The position numbers and the translations under genes are program-made. From contig JAKAZQ010000025.1 in the NCBI GenBank assembly GCA_021815805.1, positions 1 through 48,364 on the forward strand: a DNA stretch of 48,364 bases, written 5' to 3'. This document shows, piece by piece, positions 24,195-33,622 of the stretch (its first letter is position 1; each line of letters starts with the position of its first letter). Under the pieces are notes generated by a model. That model was not told where the DNA came from. It saw only the letters and a list, made by a program, of their open reading frames with translations, and searched no databases. This DNA is from Pseudomonadota bacterium. GTDB lineage: Bacteria; Pseudomonadota; Gammaproteobacteria; Burkholderiales; Burkholderiaceae_C.

Positions 24195-25970
24195 ATGCTC
24201 GACCTGCACGAACTCAACCGGCTCGGGCGCGACGACTTCGTCGCCTGCCTCGACGGCATCTATGAACATTCGCCGTGGATTGCCGAACGCGCCTGGCAGG
24301 CGCGCCCGTTCGCCTCGCTGGGGGCGCTGAAGGCGCGCCTCGCGGCGGTCGTGCGCGAAGCCCCGCGCGAGGAGCAACTACGCCTGATCCGCTCCCACCC
24401 GGAGCTCGCCGGCAAGGCAGCCATAGCCGGCGAGCTCACCGCCGACTCCGCCCGCGAGCAGTCGCGCGCCGGGCTTTCGCACTGCACCCCGCGGGAGTTC
24501 GCGCGACTGGGCGAGCTCAACGCGCTGTACAAGCAGCGATTCGGCTGGCCCTTCATCGTCGCCGTGCTCGGCCCGCGCGGAAGCGGTCTGGGTCGCGCCG
24601 AGATCCTCGACGTGCTGCAGCGCCGCATCGAGCAACCGGCCGAGCTCGAATTCGCCGAGAGCCTACGCCAGATCCACCGCATCGCCGAGATGCGCCTGAA
24701 CCAGCGCGGCGGCGCAGTTCCGTGGCTGGGCGAGCAGGTGTACGACTGGTGCGATGCGCTGGCCCGGCACAGCGAGCCGCCCTGGGATGCCCACGGCGAA
24801 CTCACCGTGACCTACCTGAGCGAGGCGCATCGGGCATGTGCGGCGGACCTGCAGCGCTGGATGCGCGAATGCTGCTTCGACGACGTGCGCCTCGACGCGG
24901 TGGGCAACGTGGTCGGCATCTATCGCGGCACCCGCCCCGATGCGCCGCGCCTGCTCACGGGAAGTCACTACGACACGGTGCGCAACGCCGGACGCTTCGA
25001 CGGGCGAGTGGGCATCTTCGTACCCATGGCCTGCGTGCGCGAACTCGCGCGCTCCGGGCGACGCCTGCCCTTCGGCATCGAGGTGGTCGGGTTCGCCGAG
25101 GAGGAGGGCCAGCGCTACGCCGCCACCTTCCTCGGCTCGGCAGCGCTGGTCGGGGAATTCGAGCCGGCATGGCTGCAACTGCGCGACGCCGGCGGCACGA
25201 CCATGGTGCAGGCGATGCGCGAAGCCGGGTTGAGCGCCTCGCTCGGCGACATCGCCGCCTTGCGCCGTGACCCGGCGAAGTACCTCGGCTTTGTCGAGGT
25301 GCACATCGAGCAGGGGCCGGTGCTGTGCGAACTCGACCTGCCGCTGGGCGTCGTGACTTCGATCAACGCCAGCGTGCGCTGCATCGGCGAGGTCGTTGGG
25401 CTCGCCAGCCATGCCGGAACCACGCCGATGAAGTCGCGCCGCGACGCCGCGTGCGCGGTCGCCGAGGCGGTGCTGCTGGCCGAGCGCTGCGCGGCGGCCG
25501 AACCAGACGCGGTCGCCACGGTCGGCCAGCTCGAGGTTCCTGGGGGCTCGATCAACGTGGTCCCCGGACGATGCCGCTTCAGCCTCGACGTGCGCGCTCC
25601 CAGCGACGCCGCGCGTGACCGCGTGCGCGAGGCCTTCGAGCAGGGCCTGCGCGAGTTGTGCGCGCGCCGCGGCGTGCGTCCGGAACTGCACGAGACGCTG
25701 CGCGCGACCGCCGCCCCCAGCGACCCGGGCCTGCTGGAGCGCTGGAAGTACGCGTTAGACGCCCTGGGGCTGCCGCTGCACGCGATGCCCAGCGGCGCCG
25801 GGCACGACGCGATGAAGATCCACCGGATGATCCCGCAGGCCATGCTGTTCGTGCGCGGCGCAAATTCCGGGATCAGCCACAACCCGCTCGAGTCGAGCAC
25901 CGCCGACGACCTGCACCTGGCATGCCTGGCCCTGCACCAATTCCTCGAGGACCTGTCGAGATCATGCTGA
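24195..25970 (+). CDS. OHCU decarboxylase - allantoate amidohydrolase fusion
   Basis: A 591-residue bifunctional protein. Residues 1-165 are an OHCU decarboxylase (UraD) domain with catalytic His68 in SHPELAGKAA and the family tail LYKQRFGWPFIVAVLG. Residues about 195-591 are a M20-type allantoate amidohydrolase/carbamoylase with metal ligands His258 and Asp269 (SHYDT, RFDGRVG), the Glu cluster at 302-304 (AEEEGQR), His370 (VEVHIEQGP) and a C-terminal SGAGHDAM. OHCU decarboxylation gives S-allantoin, and allantoate hydrolysis follows after PuuE acts, so the fusion skips the middle step carried by the neighbouring gene. The ATG at 24195 starts at the usual UraD N-terminus; an ATG at 24174 overlaps puuE. 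Confidence 0.92.
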   Translation: MLDLHELNRLGRDDFVACLDGIYEHSPWIAERAWQARPFASLGALKARLAAVVREAPREEQLRLIRSHPELAGKAAIAGELTADSAREQSRAGLSHCTPREFARLGELNALYKQRFGWPFIVAVLGPRGSGLGRAEILDVLQRRIEQPAELEFAESLRQIHRIAEMRLNQRGGAVPWLGEQVYDWCDALARHSEPPWDAHGELTVTYLSEAHRACAADLQRWMRECCFDDVRLDAVGNVVGIYRGTRPDAPRLLTGSHYDTVRNAGRFDGRVGIFVPMACVRELARSGRRLPFGIEVVGFAEEEGQRYAATFLGSAALVGEFEPAWLQLRDAGGTTMVQAMREAGLSASLGDIAALRRDPAKYLGFVEVHIEQGPVLCELDLPLGVVTSINASVRCIGEVVGLASHAGTTPMKSRRDAACAVAEAVLLAERCAAAEPDAVATVGQLEVPGGSINVVPGRCRFSLDVRAPSDAARDRVREAFEQGLRELCARRGVRPELHETLRATAAPSDPGLLERWKYALDALGLPLHAMPSGAGHDAMKIHRMIPQAMLFVRGANSGISHNPLESSTADDLHLACLALHQFLEDLSRSC

Positions 25971-27217
25971 AACCGGACGCATCCGCCCATTACGCAGCGC
26001 TGGAGCGCTGGGTCGACGATCATTTCAACGAGCAGGTGCGCATGCTGCAGGAACTTGTACGCCTTCCGACCGACACTCCACCGGGGGACAACGCGCCGCA
26101 CGCCGAACTGACGCAGCGCCTGCTGCGGCAATTCGGCATGGCCGCCGAGCTGCGTCCGGTTCCGGTCGAGCTCGTGCAGGCGCAGGGCATGCAGTCGATC
26201 AGCAACGTCATCGTGCGCCGCCGCTACGCGGAAGGCGGGCCCGTGATCGCGCTCAACGCGCACGGCGACGTCGTTCCGCCGGGCGAGGGGTGGACCCACG
26301 AGCCCTACGGCGGCGAAATCGAGCAGGGCAAGCTTTACGGGCGCGCCTCGGCCGTGAGCAAGAGCGACTTCAGCACCTACACCTTCGCGGTGCGTGCGCT
26401 CGAGTCGCTCGGCTTGCCGCTGCGCGGCGGGGTCGAGCTGCATTTCACCTACGACGAGGAATTCGGCGGCGAACTCGGTCCCGGCTGGATCCTTTCGCAG
26501 GGGCTCAGCAAGCCCGACCTGGAGATCGCCGCGGGCTTCTCGTACCAGGTGGTCAACGCGCACAACGGTTGCCTACAGCTCGAGGTCACGGTGCACGGCG
26601 TGATGGCGCACGCGGCGATCCCCGACAGTGGGGTCGACGCGCTGCAGGCTGCCGTCGGCATCCTCGGCGCGCTGTACGCGCTGAACCGGGGCTACCGGGA
26701 GCTGCGCTCGGAGGTTCCCGGAATCGACCACCCCTATCTCAACGTCGGCCTCATCCAGGGCGGCACGAACACCAACGTCGTCCCCGGCCAGGTCGTGTTC
26801 AAGCTCGACCGCAGGATGATCCCGGAGGAGGATCCGGCACAGGTCGAAGACGCGCTGCGCGAGTGCATCGAGCGCGAGGCCGCGCGTCACCCGGGGATTC
26901 GCGTCGAGATCCGGCGCATGTTGCTGGCACGCTCGCTGCGCCCGCTGCCGGGCAACCGCGAGCTGGTGCAGGCCCTGCAGCGCAACGCCGAAGCAGTGTT
27001 CGGCGAGCCGATCGAGGTAACCGGCACCCCGCTATACACCGACGTGCGCCTGTACTGCGAACGCGGGATACCGGCGGTGATCTACGGGGCCGGCCCGCGC
27101 ACGGTACGCGAGTCCAACGCCAAGCGCGCCGACGAGCACATCGTGCTCGACGACCTCCGGCGCGCCACCAAGGTAGTCGCGCGCACCCTGCTCGATCTGC
27201 TGGCCCCGGCGCGGTAG
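25964..27217 (+). CDS. M20-family metallohydrolase (ArgE/DapE-like), role in ureide breakdown unknown
   Basis: A 417-residue M20 hydrolase. Metal site residues are His100 and Asp102 (NAHGDVVPPG) and Glu165-Glu166 (TYDEEFGG). Where classical M20 enzymes have GRGxxDxKG with the bridging aspartate, this reads GRASAVSKSDF, a variant seen in a subgroup annotated as ArgE/DapE-like. A dimerisation insert follows. Its ATG overlaps the stop of the fusion gene by 4-7 nt, so it is translationally coupled to allantoate breakdown. A ureidoglycolate, oxalurate or N-carbamoyl amino acid substrate is plausible but not shown by the sequence. Confidence 0.85.
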   Translation: MLKPDASAHYAALERWVDDHFNEQVRMLQELVRLPTDTPPGDNAPHAELTQRLLRQFGMAAELRPVPVELVQAQGMQSISNVIVRRRYAEGGPVIALNAHGDVVPPGEGWTHEPYGGEIEQGKLYGRASAVSKSDFSTYTFAVRALESLGLPLRGGVELHFTYDEEFGGELGPGWILSQGLSKPDLEIAAGFSYQVVNAHNGCLQLEVTVHGVMAHAAIPDSGVDALQAAVGILGALYALNRGYRELRSEVPGIDHPYLNVGLIQGGTNTNVVPGQVVFKLDRRMIPEEDPAQVEDALRECIEREAARHPGIRVEIRRMLLARSLRPLPGNRELVQALQRNAEAVFGEPIEVTGTPLYTDVRLYCERGIPAVIYGAGPRTVRESNAKRADEHIVLDDLRRATKVVARTLLDLLAPAR

Positions 27218-27297
27218 CGGGCCAGGCAGCGCGCGAACCCCGGAACGATGCTCGCCACCTCCGACCCGCCGGGGGCAGCTGGCGCGAGCCTCGCGCC

Positions 27298-28638
27298 TCA
27301 GGCATCGACGCGGCGGCCACCGACGTACACCGCCGCCACGTTGCGCTCGTCGGCCAGCGTCATCCACGCGAACAACCTCTCGTGCAGATCGCGGGCCAGT
27401 CCCAGGCGATGCGCATGCACCTCGCCCACGGCCCAGTCCCACACCACCACGTCGCCCCATGCGCCGGGCTCGAAATGTCCGAGCTCGGCCTCCAGGTCGA
27501 GCGCGGCGGCGGCCCCGCGCGTGACGGCATGCAGCGCGCGCCAAGCGCTCAGGCGCTGCCCCTGCAGCGCCAGCACCTTGTAGGCGTCGGCCAGGCTGCG
27601 CAACTGGCACAGGCTGGTGCCGCCTCCGACATCGCTGGCCACCGCCACACGCATACCGGCGGCGTCGGCCCGTGCCCAATCGAACAGCCCGCTGCCCAGG
27701 AACAAGTTGCTCGAAGGCGAGAACGCCACCGTGCTGCCGCGCTCGGCGAGCAAGGCGCGGTCGGTTTCGTCGAGCCAGATCCCATGCGCGAGGATAGAGC
27801 GCCGCCCGAGCAGCCCGAAGCCGGCGTACACGTCGAGATAGCTGCGACTATTCGGATAGAGATCGCGTACCCAGCGTACCTCCGCCTGGTTCTCCGCCAC
27901 ATGGGTTTGCACGTACAGGCCGTCGAAGTCGCGCAACAGCCGGCCGCACATCTCCATTTGGGCATCGCTGCTGGTTGGCGCGAAGCGCGGCGTGAGCGCG
28001 TAGCGCATGCGCCCGCGTCCGTGCCAGGCCTCGATCAGCGCAACGCAGTCCCGCTCGGCCCACGCGATGTCGTCGCACAACTCCTGCGGGGCATTGCGGT
28101 CCATGAGCACCTTGCCCGCGACCAGGCACATGCCCATCTCCTGCCCGGCCGCGAACAACGCATCGACACTGCCCCGGTGCACGGTCGGGAACACCATGGC
28201 ACTGGTCGTTCCGTGCGCCAGCAGAGCCCGCACGAAACGCCGCGCGCCGACCTCGGCATGGTGCTGGTCAGCCCAGCGCTGCTCCGCCGGAAAGGTGTAG
28301 CGCTCCAGCCATTGCAGCAGCTCGGTTCCAAAGGAGCCGATCACGTCGAGCTGGGGCGCGTGCACGTGGGTGTCGATGAAACCGGGAAGCAGCAGACGGC
28401 CGCGCCAGTCCTCCCGCGGCCAGTCGGCTGCCGGCTCGCGGTCGGCGGGCAGCAGCCCGGCGACCCTGCCATGCTCGATCAGCAGCCAACCGTCGGGCTC
28501 GAAGTGCACGCACTCGGCCGCGTCGGCGTTGGCTCCGGGATCGGCGCGCAGGTACAGCAGATCGCCGCGCAGTGCGACACGCTCGCCGACACGCGTGCCA
28601 ACGTTCGTGCCGCTACGCGAAGGGGAATGGGCAATCAC
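27298..28638 (-). CDS. guaD: Guanine deaminase
   Basis: A 446-residue amidohydrolase converting guanine to xanthine. GFIDTHVHAPQLDVIGS is the diagnostic GuaD zinc-site motif (His-x-His), followed by LLQWLERYTFPAEQRW and FPTVHRGSVDALF, all typical. I chose the GTG at 28638 because CGGAGGAA lies directly upstream with good spacing and the longer frame to 28689 runs into the LysR gene. It is on the same strand and 43 nt downstream of that regulator. Its product feeds the xanthine dehydrogenase encoded divergently at 29735. Confidence 0.93.
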   Translation of the reverse strand: MIAHSPSRSGTNVGTRVGERVALRGDLLYLRADPGANADAAECVHFEPDGWLLIEHGRVAGLLPADREPAADWPREDWRGRLLLPGFIDTHVHAPQLDVIGSFGTELLQWLERYTFPAEQRWADQHHAEVGARRFVRALLAHGTTSAMVFPTVHRGSVDALFAAGQEMGMCLVAGKVLMDRNAPQELCDDIAWAERDCVALIEAWHGRGRMRYALTPRFAPTSSDAQMEMCGRLLRDFDGLYVQTHVAENQAEVRWVRDLYPNSRSYLDVYAGFGLLGRRSILAHGIWLDETDRALLAERGSTVAFSPSSNLFLGSGLFDWARADAAGMRVAVASDVGGGTSLCQLRSLADAYKVLALQGQRLSAWRALHAVTRGAAAALDLEAELGHFEPGAWGDVVVWDWAVGEVHAHRLGLARDLHERLFAWMTLADERNVAAVYVGGRRVDA

Positions 28639-28681
28639 GAAGTTCCTCCGCAAAGTGGATACGAGTTCGGCCCGCCACGCG

Positions 28682-29596
28682 TCAAGCAAGGCTTGCGCGC
28701 ACCTGCTCGCGCAGCCAGCGATGGGCCTCGTCGTGGTGACTGCGGGCGTGCCATAGCAGGTAGTAGGTGAGCGGCGGGAAATCGACCGGGCAGGCGACGA
28801 CCGACACCGCGAACCCGCCGCGCAGGTAGTGCTCGCAGTAGCGCCGCCCGGTGGTCAGCATCAGGCGGCTGCGCGTGATCATCTCGGGAATCAGGTTGAA
28901 GAACGCCGACTGCACGACGATGCCGCGCCGCAGCCCGCGGCGATGTAGGTACTGGTCGATGACGCCCTCGCCGGCCGCGCGCAGCGGCGCCGGCGCCACG
29001 TGTTCGGCACGCAGGTACTGCTCGAGATCGAGCCCGCGCGTGGCGGCCGGATGGTCGCTGGCCACTAGGCAAACGATCTGGTCCTCGAACAGCGGCGCGC
29101 GGTGAAGGTCCGTAGGGGGCTCCAACCAGTTGCCCAGCACGATGTCCGCCTCCCCGGAGGCCAACGCCTGCCGGTAGTCCCAGCCGGAGTGAAGCGCCAG
29201 AACTTCGACGCTGCATCCCGGCGCATCGCGACGCAGACGCGCGACCACCATCGGCAGGAAGGCAGGATCGAGGTAATCGGCGGCGGCGATGCGGAACACC
29301 CGGCGCGCGCTGGCCGGGTCGAAGCGCGTCGAGCCCACAGAAAGCTTCTGTGCCTCGCGCAGCACGCGCGCCATCGGCTCGACGAGGTCGGTGCCGCGCG
29401 CCGTCGGCACCATGCCGACGCCGCTGCGCACCAGCAACGGGTCGCCGCTGAGTTCGCGCAGCCGTCGCAGCGCGGCGCTCACCGCCGGCTGGCTCATGCC
29501 CAGACGGACGGCGGCGCGCGAAACGCTGGATTCCGTCAACAACGTGTGGAGAACGCGGATCATGTGCAGGTCGATCGAGTCCAGTCGATTGTTCAT
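28682..29596 (-). CDS. LysR-family transcriptional regulator
   Basis: A 304-residue LysR-type regulator. The N-terminal helix-turn-helix (about 8-65) contains LLTESSVSRAAVRLGMSQPA and VSAALRRLRELSGDP. The rest is the two-lobed effector domain (FRIAAADYLDPAFLP onwards). It is divergent from xdhABC and upstream of guaD in the same direction, the usual arrangement for a regulator controlling xanthine dehydrogenase and itself. A purine effector is expected from context only. Confidence 0.92.
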   Translation of the reverse strand: MNNRLDSIDLHMIRVLHTLLTESSVSRAAVRLGMSQPAVSAALRRLRELSGDPLLVRSGVGMVPTARGTDLVEPMARVLREAQKLSVGSTRFDPASARRVFRIAAADYLDPAFLPMVVARLRRDAPGCSVEVLALHSGWDYRQALASGEADIVLGNWLEPPTDLHRAPLFEDQIVCLVASDHPAATRGLDLEQYLRAEHVAPAPLRAAGEGVIDQYLHRRGLRRGIVVQSAFFNLIPEMITRSRLMLTTGRRYCEHYLRGGFAVSVVACPVDFPPLTYYLLWHARSHHDEAHRWLREQVRASLA

Positions 29597-29620
29597 GGCT
29601 TTGGGCTCAAAAACATGCTC

Positions 29621-29636
29621 GGAATCGAATAATTCC
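29621..29636. promoter_or_regulatory. Inverted repeat in lysR-xdhA divergent region
   Basis: GGAATCGAATAATTCC has 5-bp perfect arms (GGAAT/ATTCC) separated by 6 nt, in the 138-nt region between the LysR gene and xdhA. The spacing is compatible with a LysR-type box, though not with strict T-N11-A symmetry. A second small palindrome, GCATATGTGC, lies at 29648-29657. Confidence 0.4.
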
Positions 29637-29734
29637 TATGCCTTCAAGCATATGTGCAATCGCAGCGAGATGTGGCCTAATCGACACCGTCGACGGCACC
29701 GTGCCGCCTGACGCGACCCAGTGAGGCAGCCACG

Positions 29735-31291
29735 ATGGAGCACCAACCGATTCGCTTCGTACACCGCGGGCGCGTGCAGGAGGTGGAAGGCCTTGCGGTC
29801 ACCACCACCGTGCTGCAATGGCTTCGCGAGCATGCCCGCTGCACCGGCACCAAGGAAGGTTGCGCCGAGGGCGACTGCGGCGCCTGCACCGTGGTCGTCG
29901 CCGAGCTGGCGCAGCCCGGCGACGCCGACACCTCGGCCGTCGCCTGCGGCGCGCTGCGGCTGCGGCCGGTCAACGCGTGCATCCGCTTCCTGCCGAGCTT
30001 GCACGGCAAGGCGCTGCTCGACGTCGAGGACCTGCGGGCGATCGGCGGCGGCGCGCCGCACCCGGTGCAACAGTCGCTGGTGGACTGCCACGGCTCGCAG
30101 TGCGGCTTCTGCACCCCCGGCTTCGCGATGAGCCTGTTCGCGGCCTACGAGCAGGCGCTGACGCGGGGGCGCGCCGCGGAGCGCCCCGAGCTGGCCGACG
30201 CGCTGGCCGGCAACCTCTGCCGCTGCACAGGCTACCGTCCGATCCTCGACGCCGCGCAGCACATGTTCGAGCTTCCGCGCGTGCGCCTGGACGCCGAGGC
30301 GCTGGAGCCGCTGCTACGCGGCATCGCCGAGCGCACCTCGGCACCGCGCATCTACGCCGCGCCGAACCTGCTGCACGATGCCGCGCGCATCGATCGCTTC
30401 CTCGCCCCGCGCGACCTCGCCGAACTGGTGCGAATGCGCCTGCGGAATCCGCGCGCCCGACTGTTCGCGGGTGCCACCGACGTCGCGCTGTGGAGCAACA
30501 AGCAGTTGCGCGACCTCGGCGACCTGCTGTGGCTGGGCGACGTCGCAGAGCTGCGGCGCATCGAAACGACCGACGGCATGCTCCGCATCGGCACCGCGGT
30601 GCCGCTGCAGGATGCCTGGGCCGCGCTTGCGCGACTGCGCCCGGAGCTGCTCGAGATGGGCTTGCGCTTCGCCGGCCCGCCGGTGCGACATGCCGGCACC
30701 CTCGGCGGCAACCTGGCCAACGGCTCGCCGATCGGTGACTCAGCGCCCGTGCTGATGGCACTCGATGCGCGACTCCTGCTGCAGCGAGGAGACGAACTGC
30801 GCGAACTCGCGCTGGATTCCTTCTACCTGGACTACATGCGCAACGAACTGCGCGAAGGCGAATTCCTGCGCGCTGTCCACGTGCCGCTTCCACGGCCGGG
30901 GCTGCTGCTCGCGGCCGAGAAGCACTCTCGCCGCTGGGACTGCGACATCTCCGCTCTCAGCCTGGGCGCCGCGCTGCGCGTCGAGCACGGCGTGGTGCGG
31001 CATGTGCGCCTGGCCTTCGGCGGGATGGCCGCCGTGGTGCGCCGCGCCGCCGCCGCCGAGGCCGAACTGCTGGGCCGCGGTTGGGAGCAAGACGCGGTGC
31101 GCCGCGCGATGCACGCACTGGAGAATGACTTCCAGCCGCTCGACGACCTGCGCGCCAGCAAAGGCCACCGCATGCGCGTGGCGCGCAACTGGCTGTGGCG
31201 ACTGTGGCTGCAATGGCGCGAGCACGACCCCTTGCCGGCAAGCTCGCTGCGCGTGCGCGAGGTCCGCGAGGAAATGGGGGCGATGGGATGA
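29735..31291 (+). CDS. xdhA: Xanthine dehydrogenase small subunit (FeS and FAD domains)
   Basis: A 518-residue subunit. The plant-type [2Fe-2S] domain has Cys43, Cys48 and Cys51 in EGCAEGDCGACTV. The second [2Fe-2S] domain has QCGFCTPGF and GNLCRCTGYRPIL. The FAD domain follows from about residue 195 with LFAGATDVALW and GTLGGNLANGSPIGDSAPV. This is the bacterial XdhA that moves electrons from the molybdenum subunit to NAD. The ATG at 29735 has GAGG 8 nt upstream. Its TGA overlaps the xdhB ATG. Confidence 0.95.
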   Translation: MEHQPIRFVHRGRVQEVEGLAVTTTVLQWLREHARCTGTKEGCAEGDCGACTVVVAELAQPGDADTSAVACGALRLRPVNACIRFLPSLHGKALLDVEDLRAIGGGAPHPVQQSLVDCHGSQCGFCTPGFAMSLFAAYEQALTRGRAAERPELADALAGNLCRCTGYRPILDAAQHMFELPRVRLDAEALEPLLRGIAERTSAPRIYAAPNLLHDAARIDRFLAPRDLAELVRMRLRNPRARLFAGATDVALWSNKQLRDLGDLLWLGDVAELRRIETTDGMLRIGTAVPLQDAWAALARLRPELLEMGLRFAGPPVRHAGTLGGNLANGSPIGDSAPVLMALDARLLLQRGDELRELALDSFYLDYMRNELREGEFLRAVHVPLPRPGLLLAAEKHSRRWDCDISALSLGAALRVEHGVVRHVRLAFGGMAAVVRRAAAAEAELLGRGWEQDAVRRAMHALENDFQPLDDLRASKGHRMRVARNWLWRLWLQWREHDPLPASSLRVREVREEMGAMG

Positions 31292-33615
31292 ACCAGCGAC
31301 TTCCCGACGCCGCGGTGGTGGGCCTGAGCGCACCGCACGAGTCAGCGCACCTGCACGTAGCCGGCGCCGCCGCCTACACAGACGACCTGGCGCAGGTCGA
31401 GGGCACTCTGCACGCCGCCCTAGGACTGTCGCCGCTGGCACATGGACGACTGCTCGAGGTCGACCTGGAACGCCTGCGCGCGCAGCCCGGGGTGGTCGGC
31501 GTGTACTGCGCGCGCGACATTCCTGGACGCAACGACTGCGGTCCGGTCGTGCACGATGATCCGGTGCTTGCCGAAGGCACACTGCGCTACCTTGGCCAGC
31601 CGGTGTTCGTGGTCGTCGCCGAGCAGCGCGAGCAGGCACGACGCGCGGCCGCGCTGGCGCGAGAGGTGATTCGTGCGCAGGAACTTCCGGCTGTCCTCGA
31701 GGCGCGGCAGGCCCACGCGCTTGGCCAGTACGTGCTCGAACCCGTGCACCTGCTGCGCGAGAGTTCCCCCGGTGCGCTGGAACGTGCGCTTGATCAGGCG
31801 CCGCACCGCCTGCGAGGAAGCTGGTCGGTGGGTGGCCAAGAGCAGTTCTATCTCGAAGGCCAGATCGCCTGCGCGCAGCCGCGCTCCGACGGCACGATGG
31901 CCGTGCTCAGCTCGACCCAGCACCCCACGGAAATGCAGCATGTGGTCGCGGCGCTGCTGGATTGCCCGCTACATGCGGTGCAGGTCGAGTGCCGGCGCAT
32001 GGGCGGAGGGTTCGGCGGCAAGGAGTCGCAGTCAGCGGTGTTCGCCTGCTGCGCCGCTCTGGCCGCGAAAAAGCTGGGGCACGCGGTGAAGCTGCGTGTC
32101 GACCGCGACGACGACATGCTGATTACCGGTCGCCGCCACGGTTTCGACTACGACTGGGACATCGGCTTCGACGAGCTCGGACACCTGCTCGGCTGCGAGG
32201 TCACGCTGATCGCCAACGCCGGCCACTCGGCCGACCTGTCGGGGCCGGTGATGACCCGCGCGCTGTGCCACCTGGACAACGCCTACTACCTTCCCGAGGT
32301 GGCGATGCACGGGTACTGCGCACGCACTAACACCCAAAGCAACACCGCGTTCCGCGGCTTCGGCGGCCCCCAAGGCGCGTTGCTCATGGAGTACCTGCTC
32401 GACACCATCGCACGCCATCTGGGTCTCGAGGCGTTGCAGGTACGGCGCGCGAACTTCTACACCCCCCTGCGCCAAGAGACTCCCTACGGCCAGCCGGTGG
32501 GTGAGGTGCTCATCGAGGACATGGTGGAGCGCCTCGTGCGCGACGCCGACTATGCCGAGCGGCGCGCCGCCATTGCCGCCTTCAACCGTGACAACCCGGT
32601 GCTAAAGAAGGGCCTTGCGCTGACGCCCGTGAAGTTCGGGATCTCCTTCAACGTCCCGCACTTCAACCAGGCGGGCGCGCTGGTGCACGTATACACCGAC
32701 GGCAGCGTGCTGGTGAACCACGGCGGCACGGAGATGGGGCAAGGGCTCAACACCAAGGTGGCGCAGGTGGTGGCCGACGCCCTGGGCATCACTGTCGGGC
32801 ATGTGCGGTGCACCGCCACCGACACCACCAAGGTGGCCAACACGTCGGCCACCGCGGCGTCCACCGGCGCGGACCTCAACGGCATGGCCGCGCTGGACGC
32901 CGCGATGCGCATTCGCGCGCGTCTGGAGGGGGTGGCAGCGCGCCACTTCGACTGCGAGCCCGGACAGGTCCGCTTCGACGGCGGGAGCGCACACGTCGGC
33001 GCCTCCAGCCTGGCCTTCCACGATCTCGTGGCGCTGGCCTACCGTCAGCGCGTGCAACTCTGGAGCGACGGGTTCTATGCCACACCAGGATTGCACTGGG
33101 ATCCGCAAGCGCTGCGCGGAAGCCCCTTCTACTACTTCGCATGGGGCGCCGCCGTCAGCGAGGTGGTGCTGGACACCTTAACCGGCGAATGGCGCCTGTT
33201 GCGCGCCGACCTGCTGCAGGACGCCGGTCGGTCGCTGAACCCGGCGATCGACATCGGGCAAGTCGAGGGAGCATTCATCCAGGGCATGGGCTGGTTGACC
33301 ATGGAGAAGCTCGTATGGCATCCCCGCAGCGGCGCGCTCCTGACCCATGCGCCGAGCACCTACAAGATTCCCACGGCCAACGACTGTCCGCCGGACTTGC
33401 GCTGCGCGCTGTTCGACCGGCCCAATTCTCAGCCCACGGTGCATCGCTCGAAGGCGGTGGGCGAGCCTCCACTGCTCCTAGCCTTCTCCGTGCTGTTCGC
33501 TCTGCGCGACGCGGTTGCCGCGCTCTCCGAGGGACGTGTCAATCCCCCATTGGCGGCGCCGGCGACCGCCGAGGCACTGCTCGACGCGATCGATGCCGTG
33601 CGTGCCGCGGGCTGA
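31288..33615 (+). CDS. xdhB: Xanthine dehydrogenase large subunit (molybdenum cofactor)
   Basis: A 775-residue Mo-cofactor subunit oxidising hypoxanthine/xanthine to urate. Landmarks in order are GAAAYTDDLAQVEGTLHAAL near the N-terminus, GQEQFYLEGQIA, the cofactor-binding RRMGGGFGGKESQ, TAFRGFGGPQGALL, GGTEMGQGLNTKVAQV, and the catalytic glutamate region VHRSKAVGEPPLLLA at the C-terminal side. The ATG at 31288 overlaps the xdhA stop (ATGA); the longer frame starts inside xdhA. Length is standard for split bacterial XDH. Confidence 0.95.
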   Translation: MNQRLPDAAVVGLSAPHESAHLHVAGAAAYTDDLAQVEGTLHAALGLSPLAHGRLLEVDLERLRAQPGVVGVYCARDIPGRNDCGPVVHDDPVLAEGTLRYLGQPVFVVVAEQREQARRAAALAREVIRAQELPAVLEARQAHALGQYVLEPVHLLRESSPGALERALDQAPHRLRGSWSVGGQEQFYLEGQIACAQPRSDGTMAVLSSTQHPTEMQHVVAALLDCPLHAVQVECRRMGGGFGGKESQSAVFACCAALAAKKLGHAVKLRVDRDDDMLITGRRHGFDYDWDIGFDELGHLLGCEVTLIANAGHSADLSGPVMTRALCHLDNAYYLPEVAMHGYCARTNTQSNTAFRGFGGPQGALLMEYLLDTIARHLGLEALQVRRANFYTPLRQETPYGQPVGEVLIEDMVERLVRDADYAERRAAIAAFNRDNPVLKKGLALTPVKFGISFNVPHFNQAGALVHVYTDGSVLVNHGGTEMGQGLNTKVAQVVADALGITVGHVRCTATDTTKVANTSATAASTGADLNGMAALDAAMRIRARLEGVAARHFDCEPGQVRFDGGSAHVGASSLAFHDLVALAYRQRVQLWSDGFYATPGLHWDPQALRGSPFYYFAWGAAVSEVVLDTLTGEWRLLRADLLQDAGRSLNPAIDIGQVEGAFIQGMGWLTMEKLVWHPRSGALLTHAPSTYKIPTANDCPPDLRCALFDRPNSQPTVHRSKAVGEPPLLLAFSVLFALRDAVAALSEGRVNPPLAAPATAEALLDAIDAVRAAG

Positions 33616-33622
33616 GCACGCC

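Noticed and set aside
32685-32696. GTATACAC inside xdhB, considered as another regulatory box
   Set aside because: It encodes conserved residues (HVYTDG) within the gene and is not an exact TGTATRCA copy.
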